Shown here piece after piece: positions 56,718 through 64,000 of a stretch of DNA of 64,000 nucleotides (position 1 is the first letter of the stretch; the number at the start of each line of letters is the position of its first letter). The position numbers and the translations under genes are program-made. The notes under the pieces are model-generated. The model did no database searches. It was given only the letters and a program-made list of their open reading frames with translations, and was not told the DNA's origin. Source of the DNA: Collinsella aerofaciens (GTDB taxonomy: Bacteria > Actinomycetota > Coriobacteriia > Coriobacteriales > Coriobacteriaceae); the NCBI RefSeq assembly GCF_028206995.1, contig NZ_JAQLFL010000001.1:186001-250000 (forward strand), read 5' to 3'.

Positions 56718-57821
56718 TTGTCTACTAATTCCTCTGGCAGCCCCGTCCTGTCGCTGCTTATTCCCATCTACAACGTTGAGCGCTACCTGCGCGAGTGCCT
56801 CGATTCCGCTGTGGCGCAGACGCTCGAGGACATCGAAATCATCTGTATCAACGACGGCTCTACCGACAACTCGCCGGCGATAATCCGCGAGTATATGCAG
56901 CGCGATGCGCGTGTGAAGATGATTGATAAGGCCAACAGTGGCTACGGCGACTCTATGAACCGCGGGCTCGATATGGCGCGCGGCAAGTACATCGGCATTC
57001 TGGAGTCCGATGACTTTATGGCGCCCGATGCGCTGGAAAAGCTCGTGTCAGCTGCCGAGCGCTGCAACGCCGATTTTGCGAAGGCGAATTTTGATTTTTA
57101 CTGGTCTAAGCCCGAGGAGCGCCGCTCGCTACACGAGATGTTTAGGCCCAAGGACTGCGGCAAGCCGGTACACCCGAGCGATACGACGCAGTTCTTTAAG
57201 CAAAAGCCGTCGATTTGGTCGGCCGTGTACCGCCGTGATTTTCTTGAGCGCAACGGCATCAAGTTTCTGCCGACTCCGGGAGCATCCTTTCAGGACACGT
57301 CGTTTGCCTTTAAGGTGATCGCATGCGCCGACAAGGCTGTTTACCTGCACGATGCTGTGCTTTCGTATCGTCAGGACAACGAGAGCTCCTCGGTCAATTC
57401 TTCGGCTAAGGTCTTTTGCGTCAATGCCGAGTATGCCGAGATTGAGCGTTGGATCAGAGAGGAATATGCCCGCGACCACGCAAGTGATGACGTCGCGCGC
57501 ATACTCAAGTTCAATCAGCTCATTAAGTACGATTCGTATATGTGGAACTATGTGCGCTTGGCGCCCAAATTTTATAAGGAGTTCCTGGTGCAGATGGCCA
57601 AGGAGTTTCAAGCTGCCTTGGACGCCGGGGAGTTTTCGCTGGACGATCTGAAGCCATGGAAGCGTGCGAATCTCGCTGCCATCCTTAAAGATCCTGAGGG
57701 CTGGGTTGACGAGCATCCGAGTTTTGCGAAGGATGGTGCCTTGGGGCGCGCCAAATACTACGCATCGGTTGGAGGCCCCGGCGTACTTGCCGCCTTCCTC
57801 ATCGAATCGCTGAGGGGGTAG
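56718..57821 (+). CDS. GT2-family glycosyltransferase
   Basis: A 367-residue GT2 enzyme: LSLLIPIYNVERYLRECLDSAVAQTLEDIEIICINDGSTDNSP then GYGDSMNRGLDMARGKYIGILESDDFM (DDxD-like). The C-terminal region (YKEFLVQMAKEFQAAL) is helical. It starts at TTG 56718, following AAGGAG. It is a close paralogue of the protein at 58943 through most of its length, consistent with a tandem duplication around the intervening gene. First gene of a six-gene run on the plus strand. Confidence 0.85.
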   Translation: MSTNSSGSPVLSLLIPIYNVERYLRECLDSAVAQTLEDIEIICINDGSTDNSPAIIREYMQRDARVKMIDKANSGYGDSMNRGLDMARGKYIGILESDDFMAPDALEKLVSAAERCNADFAKANFDFYWSKPEERRSLHEMFRPKDCGKPVHPSDTTQFFKQKPSIWSAVYRRDFLERNGIKFLPTPGASFQDTSFAFKVIACADKAVYLHDAVLSYRQDNESSSVNSSAKVFCVNAEYAEIERWIREEYARDHASDDVARILKFNQLIKYDSYMWNYVRLAPKFYKEFLVQMAKEFQAALDAGEFSLDDLKPWKRANLAAILKDPEGWVDEHPSFAKDGALGRAKYYASVGGPGVLAAFLIESLRG

Positions 57822-57827
57822 GTCGGT

Positions 57828-58868
57828 ATGGGAGAAGCCACGAGCCCCAAAGCGACCATTGTCGTTCCCGTATACAACTCCGCAAACTCGGTTCAGCGAT
57901 GCCTCGATTCGCTGCTGGCCCAGTCTGAGCGCTCGATTCAGGTTGTCTGCGTCAACGACGGTTCGGCTGACGATTCGCTGGGCGTCTTGCGTCAAATTGC
58001 GCAGACCGTCGACCGTGTGCTGGTGATTGACCAGGAAAACGCGGGCGTCTCGTGCGCTCGAAATGCCGGAATCGATGCCGCCAAGGGCGAGGTGGTTTTC
58101 TTTGTAGACGCCGACGATTACATCGACGCCCAGACGGTCGAGTGCGTGCTGCATGCCATGGAGTCTTCAGATGCCGAGGTCGCCGTTTTTGGCGGCGTTT
58201 GCGAGCCGTCCGACGCCGCACCTAAACGCGTCCAGCAACTCATGAGTCCCAAGGCGGGCACTTTTGGCGCCCGTAATCCCCAGCTGCTGTTCCACGCAAA
58301 CGCACAGCCCTATGCCTGCCGCGCGGCTTTTTCGCGCGAGCTGCTCGATCGCGAAGGCATTCGCTTTGCCCCCGGCTTGGCCTTGGGCGAGGATGTCGTA
58401 TTCCAATTTGCGGCCTATGCGCTTGCCCGCAAGACCGTTGTCATGCCGGACAAGTTCTACCACTACGTGATGGAGAACGACTCGGCTACGCACGAGTTCA
58501 ACAGCGCCGAGGCCCGCGCCAAAAAGCTTGATACCCACATGAGGATGCTCGAGGAAGTTTTGGAGGATTGGGCGGGTTACGGCCTTTTGGACCTGTGCCC
58601 CGGCGAGCTGATCACTTGGTTCCTAGACCTTATTGTGTTTGACTTGGCGCGTCTGGACGCCGATGGTTTCCGTCGTGTGGCCGGTCGCGTCAATATGGAT
58701 TTCACGACGTTTTTGGGAACGGAGTGGGCGGATATGCCTGCCAAGGGCGCCGTTCGCCGTGTTGCCCATAAGCTCGTTGCGGCGACCTCGAGCGTTTCGA
58801 TGGCAGACGCCACGCTGTTCTATCTTTCGACCCGCGGTCTCAAAGCCTGCCTGGAGCGCTTTATCTAA
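57828..58868 (+). CDS. GT2-family glycosyltransferase
   Basis: A 346-residue GT2 enzyme: ATIVVPVYNSANSVQRCLDSLLAQSERSIQVVCVNDGSADDSL near the start, and GEVVFFVDADDYIDAQTV (DXD motif) near 88. The rest is a variable acceptor domain (AYALARKTVVMPDKFYHYVMENDSAT). Starts 6 bases after the preceding stop, hence same operon. The donor sugar cannot be inferred. Confidence 0.85.
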   Translation: MGEATSPKATIVVPVYNSANSVQRCLDSLLAQSERSIQVVCVNDGSADDSLGVLRQIAQTVDRVLVIDQENAGVSCARNAGIDAAKGEVVFFVDADDYIDAQTVECVLHAMESSDAEVAVFGGVCEPSDAAPKRVQQLMSPKAGTFGARNPQLLFHANAQPYACRAAFSRELLDREGIRFAPGLALGEDVVFQFAAYALARKTVVMPDKFYHYVMENDSATHEFNSAEARAKKLDTHMRMLEEVLEDWAGYGLLDLCPGELITWFLDLIVFDLARLDADGFRRVAGRVNMDFTTFLGTEWADMPAKGAVRRVAHKLVAATSSVSMADATLFYLSTRGLKACLERFI

Positions 58869-58942
58869 TTCTAGGCGCTGCCGTTGTCTGTTGCTTCACT
58901 GCTAAAATAACCCTGTTACACGCTATTCAACAGGAGGTTCTC

Positions 58943-60061
58943 TTGCAGAACTCTGATACCCCTAAAGTTTCGCTGCTTGTTCCCATCTGCAATGTTGAGC
59001 GCTACCTGCGCGAGTGCCTCGATTCTGCCGTTGCGCAGACGCTCAAGAACATTGAGATCATTTGCATCAACGATGGCTCTACCGATAGCTCGCCGGATAT
59101 CATCCGCGAGTACATGGAGTGCGATGCACGCGTCAAGATGATTGACAAGGTAAACAGCGGCTACGGCGACTCGATGAACCGCGGCTTGGAGATGGCGCGT
59201 GGCGAGTACGTAGGCATTTTGGAGTCCGATGACTTTATGTTCGAGGATTCGCTTCAAAAGCTGGTTGCCAAGGCCGATGCCGAGCACGCCGATGTGGTTA
59301 AAGGCGATTTCTATCTGTATTGGTCCACGCCCAGCGAGCGCCGAGAGCTTTTTGGGATAATCGACGAGCATATGACGGGCGCGGCGTATCGCCCCGCCGA
59401 TCGCCCGGGTATCTTCTACCGCAAGCCTTCCATTTGGTCTGCCATCTATCGACGCGAGTTCCTCAACGCCAATCAGATTCGGTTCCTCCCCACGCCGGGC
59501 GCCTCGTATCAGGACGCAGGCTTTAACTTTAAGGTTTGGGCGTGCGCCGAGCGCGTTGCGTTTATTGCGGATCCCATTTTGTGCTATCGCCAGGATAATG
59601 AGAAGAGCTCTGTTAATTCGCCCAATAAGGTGTTTTGCGTGTGCGACGAATATGCCGAGATGCAACGTTTTTTGGATGAACGTCCCGAGCTTAAGGCTCA
59701 GCTTCAGGGCATTTTAATGCGCATGAAGGTCGATACGTACCGCTGGAATGACGAGCGCCTGGTCGATGAGTTGCGCGAGCAGTTTTGGGAGAAGGCATCT
59801 CCCGAGCTCAAGGCCGATTGGGATGCCGGTCGCTTTGACCTGTCCCTCTTCGACCCGCGTGGGGAGACCGACCTGCGTTTGATGGTCAAATCGCCCCGTG
59901 CCTATATCGATTCGCGCTTTGATTTTAAGAAGCCGGGCAAGCTCAATACGTTTAAACACTACTTTAAGATCGGCGGCCTGCCGCTGGTTTGGCGCGTGCT
60001 GACGTATCAGCGCGCCTACGGCGATAACCCGCATCCCGACGACGTGCCGGCGGCACAGTAG
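58943..60061 (+). CDS. GT2-family glycosyltransferase, paralogue of the 56718 gene
   Basis: A 372-residue GT2 enzyme beginning MQNSDTPKVSLLVPICNVERYLRECLDSAVAQTLKNIEIICINDGST. Start is TTG 58943 following AGGAGG. DSMNRGLEMARGEYVGILESDDFM and the QEDNEKSSVNSPNKVFCVCDEYAE-type middle are nearly the same as in 56718. The 74-base gap before it contains a possible independent promoter, TAAAATAAC. Confidence 0.85.
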   Translation: MQNSDTPKVSLLVPICNVERYLRECLDSAVAQTLKNIEIICINDGSTDSSPDIIREYMECDARVKMIDKVNSGYGDSMNRGLEMARGEYVGILESDDFMFEDSLQKLVAKADAEHADVVKGDFYLYWSTPSERRELFGIIDEHMTGAAYRPADRPGIFYRKPSIWSAIYRREFLNANQIRFLPTPGASYQDAGFNFKVWACAERVAFIADPILCYRQDNEKSSVNSPNKVFCVCDEYAEMQRFLDERPELKAQLQGILMRMKVDTYRWNDERLVDELREQFWEKASPELKADWDAGRFDLSLFDPRGETDLRLMVKSPRAYIDSRFDFKKPGKLNTFKHYFKIGGLPLVWRVLTYQRAYGDNPHPDDVPAAQ

Positions 60062-60073
60062 GAGCGCGTGACC

Positions 60074-61141
60074 ATGGCTACCCCTAAGATTTCCGTCGTC
60101 GTTCCCATCTACAGGGTGGAGGAGTGCCTGGCATGGTGCCTCGACTCCTTACTCGCACAGGATATGCCCGATTGGGAAGGTGTACTGGTCAACGATGGTT
60201 CGCCGGATGGGTCGCGCGACATCGCCGCTGCCTATTGCGAAAAGGATACGCGCTTTAAGCTTGTCGATAAGCCCAACGGTGGTTTGTCGAGCGCCCGCAA
60301 TGCGGGAATCGCTGCGTCCTTGGCTCCTGTCGTCGCGTTTTTGGATTCCGACGACCGGTTTACCCCTGATGCGTGCCGCGTAATCGTCGATGCCTTTGAG
60401 CGTGAGGATTGCGATGTTTTGACCTTTGGCGCGAACCCGTACCCGTTGGAGGCGGGGTATCCGTGGCTTAACTATGTACTGAGCCCGCGCGATGTGTCGT
60501 TTGTGGGCTATAGCTCCGACCTGCTGTTTAAGGAAGCGTCTCGCCCCTTTGCATGGCGCACCGCTTGTAAGCGCGCTTTTTTACTGGGCAACGGGATCGT
60601 GTTCGATGAAACCGTTAAGTATGGCGAGGACCAGGTCTTCGATTTTGCCGTGTACGGTCGTTCGCGCAAGACCGCGCTTATCTCGAACAAGTTGTATGAC
60701 TACCGCGTGGCGCGCAAGGGTTCGCTCATGGACACCATGCGCTACGACGACGAGACGCGTCTGCTGGAGCACGTGAAGATTTACTCCGCGGTGCTGGCTG
60801 ACTGGCAGCGCGACGGTCTCGATGCCCAGCATGCCGATGACCTGGCGTACTTCCTGTGTGATCTGGTACTGTACGATGCACTCAGGCTGCTGAGCTCGGG
60901 TTGCGGCAAGGTGTTTGCTGCTGTTTCCGTGACGCTTGCCGGTTCTGCCGTGGGCAACGATGCCGCGCTCGCGCAATGTGCTCCTTCTGTTGCCGCTATG
61001 GTGCGTGCGGCACTTGTCGGTAAGGCGCCTGCTGCTCGTTCGTGCAAAAAGCTCATGTTCGATTACGACGTCTTGAGGTTTGGGCGCCTGGGCGCGTGCA
61101 AGCGCATGGCCGCGAATGCTCTGGGAAAGCGAGAGGTGTAG
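60074..61141 (+). CDS. GT2-family glycosyltransferase
   Basis: A 355-residue GT2 enzyme: PKISVVVPIYRVEECLAWCLDSLLAQDMPDWEGVLVNDGSPDGS, and APVVAFLDSDDRFTPDACRVI (DSDD). The C-terminal half is variable and helical. ATG 60074 follows AGGAGCG (an in-frame GTG at 60068 is too close to it). It ends directly at the start of the next gene. Confidence 0.85.
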   Translation: MATPKISVVVPIYRVEECLAWCLDSLLAQDMPDWEGVLVNDGSPDGSRDIAAAYCEKDTRFKLVDKPNGGLSSARNAGIAASLAPVVAFLDSDDRFTPDACRVIVDAFEREDCDVLTFGANPYPLEAGYPWLNYVLSPRDVSFVGYSSDLLFKEASRPFAWRTACKRAFLLGNGIVFDETVKYGEDQVFDFAVYGRSRKTALISNKLYDYRVARKGSLMDTMRYDDETRLLEHVKIYSAVLADWQRDGLDAQHADDLAYFLCDLVLYDALRLLSSGCGKVFAAVSVTLAGSAVGNDAALAQCAPSVAAMVRAALVGKAPAARSCKKLMFDYDVLRFGRLGACKRMAANALGKREV

Positions 61142-63628
61142 ATGAGTATCAAGCGTTTGGCGCTTTGCCGCAGTCAGGGCCGCCTGTTTGTGCTGCTTCG
61201 TTTTGCCGGCCAGGATATCGCGGGGCTTATTGAGCAGGATGGTTCCCAATCCTTTGCTCACGCGACGACCAATGACGCTTGCGTGCTGTCTTTGGCACTG
61301 TCGGTCGATCATGGCCGCGTGCTTGCGCATTGCCCCTCAGTTGCCGATTATGAGCGTGAGCTCGTCGTCTTGGTGCTTCCGTTTATGGACGGCTCTACAA
61401 TTGACGTCTCATTTGCGTCCGGCGGCAAAGGGCTGGGCTCCATTCGCCTTGACAGTCGTATTGCCAAGCTGGAATCTAAGATTAACTACAAAGCAAAGCC
61501 TGCGCTGTGCGCGCTTGTTCGCGATACGCAGCGCGGTGAGTGCTGCGGTCGCTACGAGATTGATGCCGTTCGTTATTTACCGGCAGATGAGGGCGCCGTC
61601 TGGCGCTATGAAGTCAAGTGGGCTGGAGACCCCCAGTGCGCCCCTGAGCTCCAGATTTTCGATACGCGCATGAATGCGATTGATGCCACCGTGCATGTGT
61701 TTGAGTCGCAGGTCGATGTTCTCCAGCAAAACGGATGTCGTGTCAATAAAACGTATCTAAGCGTGGAGATGCCTCAGGATATACGCGATTTTGTCGCGAT
61801 TGCGGCTGATCCCACGGGCCAAATCCAGAACGGATTTTGCGCCATGGATGGTCGTTTGTACAACGGCATGGTCGACGACAGCTGGAATCGCATGAAGGAT
61901 GCACGCGCGGACGACGCCGCTTATCGACGTTGGTTTGAGCAGCATCGCGCAAAGCCGGGTGATTTGGCACGCCAGCGTGTCGCTTCGGCGGCATTTGCCT
62001 ATAGGCCGCTCGTGAGCATTGTGGTGCCGTGCTATAAGACCGATCGGGTTTACCTTCGCGAGCTGCTGGACTCGGTTCTAGCCCAGAGCTATGACAACTG
62101 GGAACTGCTGCTTATGGACGCCTCGCCCGAATGGGACGCGGTGTCCAATCTTGCGGCCGACGCCAATGACGAGCGGATTCGTCGCATTGAGCTGCCCGGT
62201 AACGGCGGCATCGTGGTCAACACCAACGCGGGTATTGAGCAAGCGACGGGCGACTACATCGCATTTTTGGACCACGATGACATCTTGGAGCCGGATGCGT
62301 TATTCCACTATGTCGCCGCTTTGAACAAAGCGGCAGAGGGGGAGCGTCCGCAGGTCCTGTCCTGTGACGAGGACATGTTCCAGAAAACGGGGGAGTGGGG
62401 TCAGCCGGTCTTTAAGACGCGGCTCAACGTTGACCTGCTCTATAGCCATAACTGCGTGACGCATTTTCTGATGGTGGAGAAGGCACTTATCGATCGCATT
62501 GGCATGTCGCCGGAAGACGTCGCTGGCGCCCAGGATTATGATCTGACGCTTCGCTGCCTTGCATCGGGCGCACGCTTTGAGCATATTGCCCACGTGTTGT
62601 ATCACTGGCGTGTGCACCCCGGTTCCACCGCTGACGGTTCTGCCGATAGCAAGCCGTATGCTATTGAAGCCGGTCGTTTGGCGTTGCAACGCCATTTTGA
62701 CGCGCTGGGCGTTCGCGGAACGGTCGAGGAGACCGAGACGCCGTTTGTCTACCGCATGCGCTATGCGCTGCCGGAGCCTGCGCCGCTGGTGAGTATTGTG
62801 ATTCCCACCAAGGACCACGTCGAGACGCTCGACGCCTGTGTGATGTCGATCGCCCAGAAGGCCACGTATGCTAACTACGAGATCGTCTTGGTGGAGAACA
62901 ACAGCGAAGATCCGGAGACGTTTGCGTATTACGAAACCCTGCCGGAACGCGTGGCCGCGGTATCTGAAGGCAAAGGTAACGCACGCGTTGTGTACTGGCC
63001 GGGCGAGTTCAATTACCCCCAGATCATCAACTTTGGCGTAGAGCACGCCAAGGGCGATTACCTGATGCTGCTCAACAACGACACCGAGGTCATAAGCGCC
63101 GACTTTATCGAAGAGATGATGGGCTATCTGCAGCGTTCCGATGCGGGTGTGGTGGGCGCCAAACTCTATTTTGCCGATCATCTGGTGCAACATGCTGGCA
63201 TTTTGGTTGGCGTGCGTGGCGCACTTGCCCATGCCAACCAGGATTTCTCGGCAAAGCGCGAGGGCTATCTTGCCCGTGCCGTGCGCCCGGGCAACTTTAG
63301 CGCCGTAACGGGCGCCTGCCAGATGGTCCGACGCGGCGTATTTGAGCAGGTCGGAGGCTACAACGAGGAATTCGCCGTCGGCTTTAACGACGCGGACTTT
63401 TGCCTGCGCGTATGGGAGGCGGGCTACCGTACCATCTTTACGCCCTATGCCGAGCTATACCACTACGAGTTCACCTCGCGTGGCAGGGAAGAGGCCAACG
63501 AGGAAAAGCTGCGCAGATGGAAACGCGAACAGGCGCTGTTCATGCAGCGCTGGCCGGAGTTATTCTTGACGGGCGATCCGTGGCTGGGGCCGAACTTATC
63601 CGCTGAGAGCGAGTATTTCTCTGTCTAA
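61142..63628 (+). CDS. two-domain GT2 glycosyltransferase
   Basis: An 828-residue protein. Residues 1-275 are a non-GT N-terminal domain I do not recognise. GT2 domain 1 (about 285-520) has LVSIVVPCYKTDRVYLRELLDSVLAQSYDNWELLLMDASP, DYIAFLDHDDILEPDALF (DHDD) and the QDYDLTLRCLASG region. GT2 domain 2 (about 540-800) has LVSIVIPTKDHVETLDACVMSIAQKA, DYLMLLNNDTEVISADFIEEMMG (NDT in place of DXD) and the NDADFCLRVWEAGYRTIF segment. This doubling resembles RfbC/GT2-GT2 proteins that build rhamnan or O-antigen-like chains. ATG 61142 follows the preceding TAG with no gap. Confidence 0.85.
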   Translation: MSIKRLALCRSQGRLFVLLRFAGQDIAGLIEQDGSQSFAHATTNDACVLSLALSVDHGRVLAHCPSVADYERELVVLVLPFMDGSTIDVSFASGGKGLGSIRLDSRIAKLESKINYKAKPALCALVRDTQRGECCGRYEIDAVRYLPADEGAVWRYEVKWAGDPQCAPELQIFDTRMNAIDATVHVFESQVDVLQQNGCRVNKTYLSVEMPQDIRDFVAIAADPTGQIQNGFCAMDGRLYNGMVDDSWNRMKDARADDAAYRRWFEQHRAKPGDLARQRVASAAFAYRPLVSIVVPCYKTDRVYLRELLDSVLAQSYDNWELLLMDASPEWDAVSNLAADANDERIRRIELPGNGGIVVNTNAGIEQATGDYIAFLDHDDILEPDALFHYVAALNKAAEGERPQVLSCDEDMFQKTGEWGQPVFKTRLNVDLLYSHNCVTHFLMVEKALIDRIGMSPEDVAGAQDYDLTLRCLASGARFEHIAHVLYHWRVHPGSTADGSADSKPYAIEAGRLALQRHFDALGVRGTVEETETPFVYRMRYALPEPAPLVSIVIPTKDHVETLDACVMSIAQKATYANYEIVLVENNSEDPETFAYYETLPERVAAVSEGKGNARVVYWPGEFNYPQIINFGVEHAKGDYLMLLNNDTEVISADFIEEMMGYLQRSDAGVVGAKLYFADHLVQHAGILVGVRGALAHANQDFSAKREGYLARAVRPGNFSAVTGACQMVRRGVFEQVGGYNEEFAVGFNDADFCLRVWEAGYRTIFTPYAELYHYEFTSRGREEANEEKLRRWKREQALFMQRWPELFLTGDPWLGPNLSAESEYFSV

Positions 63629-63838
63629 GGCAATGGTTTTTAGGAAGTCCTTAACTTTCTTTCGCTATGAGCTTGGAAGAAAACAGCGTTGGACTACTTG
63701 CTAAGATAAATTACGAAAGCTCGATACTTTCGCGATAAGTTTATACAAGCTTATATAACTCGATATTATCCGATATAGTCTACGATAGAAATATAAGCAA
63801 TGATTGACTGTTAATCGATTCCCTAGGAAGGCAAATAA
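63629..63838. other. AT-rich intergenic region
   Basis: A 210-bp gap far more AT-rich than the window. It has many near-palindromic segments (CTCGATACTTTCGCGATAAG, TTATACAAGCTTATATAA, CTCGATATTATCCGATATAG). It may hold the promoter of the next gene; no RNA or repeat copy was recognised. Confidence 0.4.
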
Positions 63839-64000
63839 GTGAGCGTCACAGCATTCCATAACCCGTTTCGTCCCACTGCCGGCGCTGAGCCTCCGCGCAT
63901 AATTGGTCGCGATGATATCGCCCTTGAGTTTACCGAGAGTTTGAATGCGGGAATTGGTGCACCTGCGAGGCTCATGCGCATTGCTGGACCGAGGGGCTCC
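63839..64000 (+). CDS. ATP-binding (AAA) protein, N-terminal part (runs off window)
   Basis: 54 codons from GTG 63839, after TAGGAAGG: MSVTAFHNPFRPTAGAEPPRI, then IGRDDIALEFTESLNAGIGAP and RLMRIAGPRGS, where the P-loop would continue. The layout (FxPTAGAxPPxxxGR then a P-loop) is that of ATP-binding proteins of the Orc1/Cdc6-like/archaeal ATPase type frequent in actinobacteria. The C-terminal part is outside the window. Confidence 0.7.
   Translation, partial: MSVTAFHNPFRPTAGAEPPRIIGRDDIALEFTESLNAGIGAPARLMRIAGPRGS

Noticed and set aside
1..64000. CRISPR arrays, prophage, rRNA
   Set aside because: No regularly spaced direct repeats, no phage structural genes and no rRNA-like sequence were seen in the window.

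Overview
The window looks like a chromosomal segment of a Coriobacteriia actinomycete, most likely Collinsella or a close relative. The evidence is the high GC content, a Rho with a very long N-terminal extension, a CarD regulator, a SUF operon of the SufBCDSU type, a GGGtGRT/NifU-like pair, and a gut-anaerobe gene set (ATP-dependent PEP carboxykinase, lactate permease family, PflX-like radical SAM protein). The genus is inferred from gene content only. No prophage, plasmid, rRNA operon or CRISPR array was seen.

Layout. 1-4.5 kb: serA (cut by the window edge) and serC on the minus strand, a cation/proton antiporter and a metallophosphoesterase. 4.57-6.11 kb: an intact-ended IS1595-family insertion sequence (25-bp perfect inverted repeats, 8-bp target duplication) with a frameshifted transposase and a lone RelB/DinJ-type antitoxin as passenger. 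6.1-14.6 kb: a polysaccharide flippase, LctP-family permease, pckA, a B3/B4-domain protein with a hairpin leader, a MarR regulator, DegV and a short MGMT-type protein. 14.9-19.6 kb: trpS, a WecA/TagO-type phosphotransferase, a candidate 6S RNA, a PflX-like protein, tRNA-Ala(CGC) and a tail-anchored coiled-coil protein. 19.6-30.2 kb: pncB, proB and proA (separated by an opposing S33 peptidase), an HD-domain protein, a RAYT transposase, carD and argS. 30.3-38.2 kb: rho, a hypothetical membrane protein plus VanZ-like pair, a ROK kinase, an aminotransferase, tRNA-His and two tRNA-Lys(CTT). 38.2-44.3 kb: tRNA remnants, a dinD broken by one stop codon, a flavoprotein, the GGGtGRT/NifU-like pair and a second RAYT. 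44.9-51.5 kb: sufCBDSU opposed to an Rrf2 regulator, which is followed by an MNT/HEPN pair. 51.6-55.4 kb: a sortase-anchored surface protein and a degenerate AAA-ATPase-like protein. 55.4-63.6 kb: a glycosyltransferase cluster (six GT2 genes, the last with two GT2 domains). 63.8-64 kb: the start of an ATP-binding protein.

The most distinctive structure is a set of short hairpins built around a GGGAC core and placed directly 3' of stop codons. Two classes are exactly 33 bp, share the core AARGGGACAGG, and have different but self-complementary 11-bp arms (seven copies). Looser GGGACG or GGGGAC relatives lie behind other genes. Two RAYT-type Y1 transposases are present and one sits between two of these hairpins, which suggests a REP-like family used as terminators. 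A second unexplained element is a 120-150 bp sequence with long inverted arms and a shared core, found twice. The IS itself inserted into one of the GGGACG repeats, and the empty version of that site survives at 18.8 kb.
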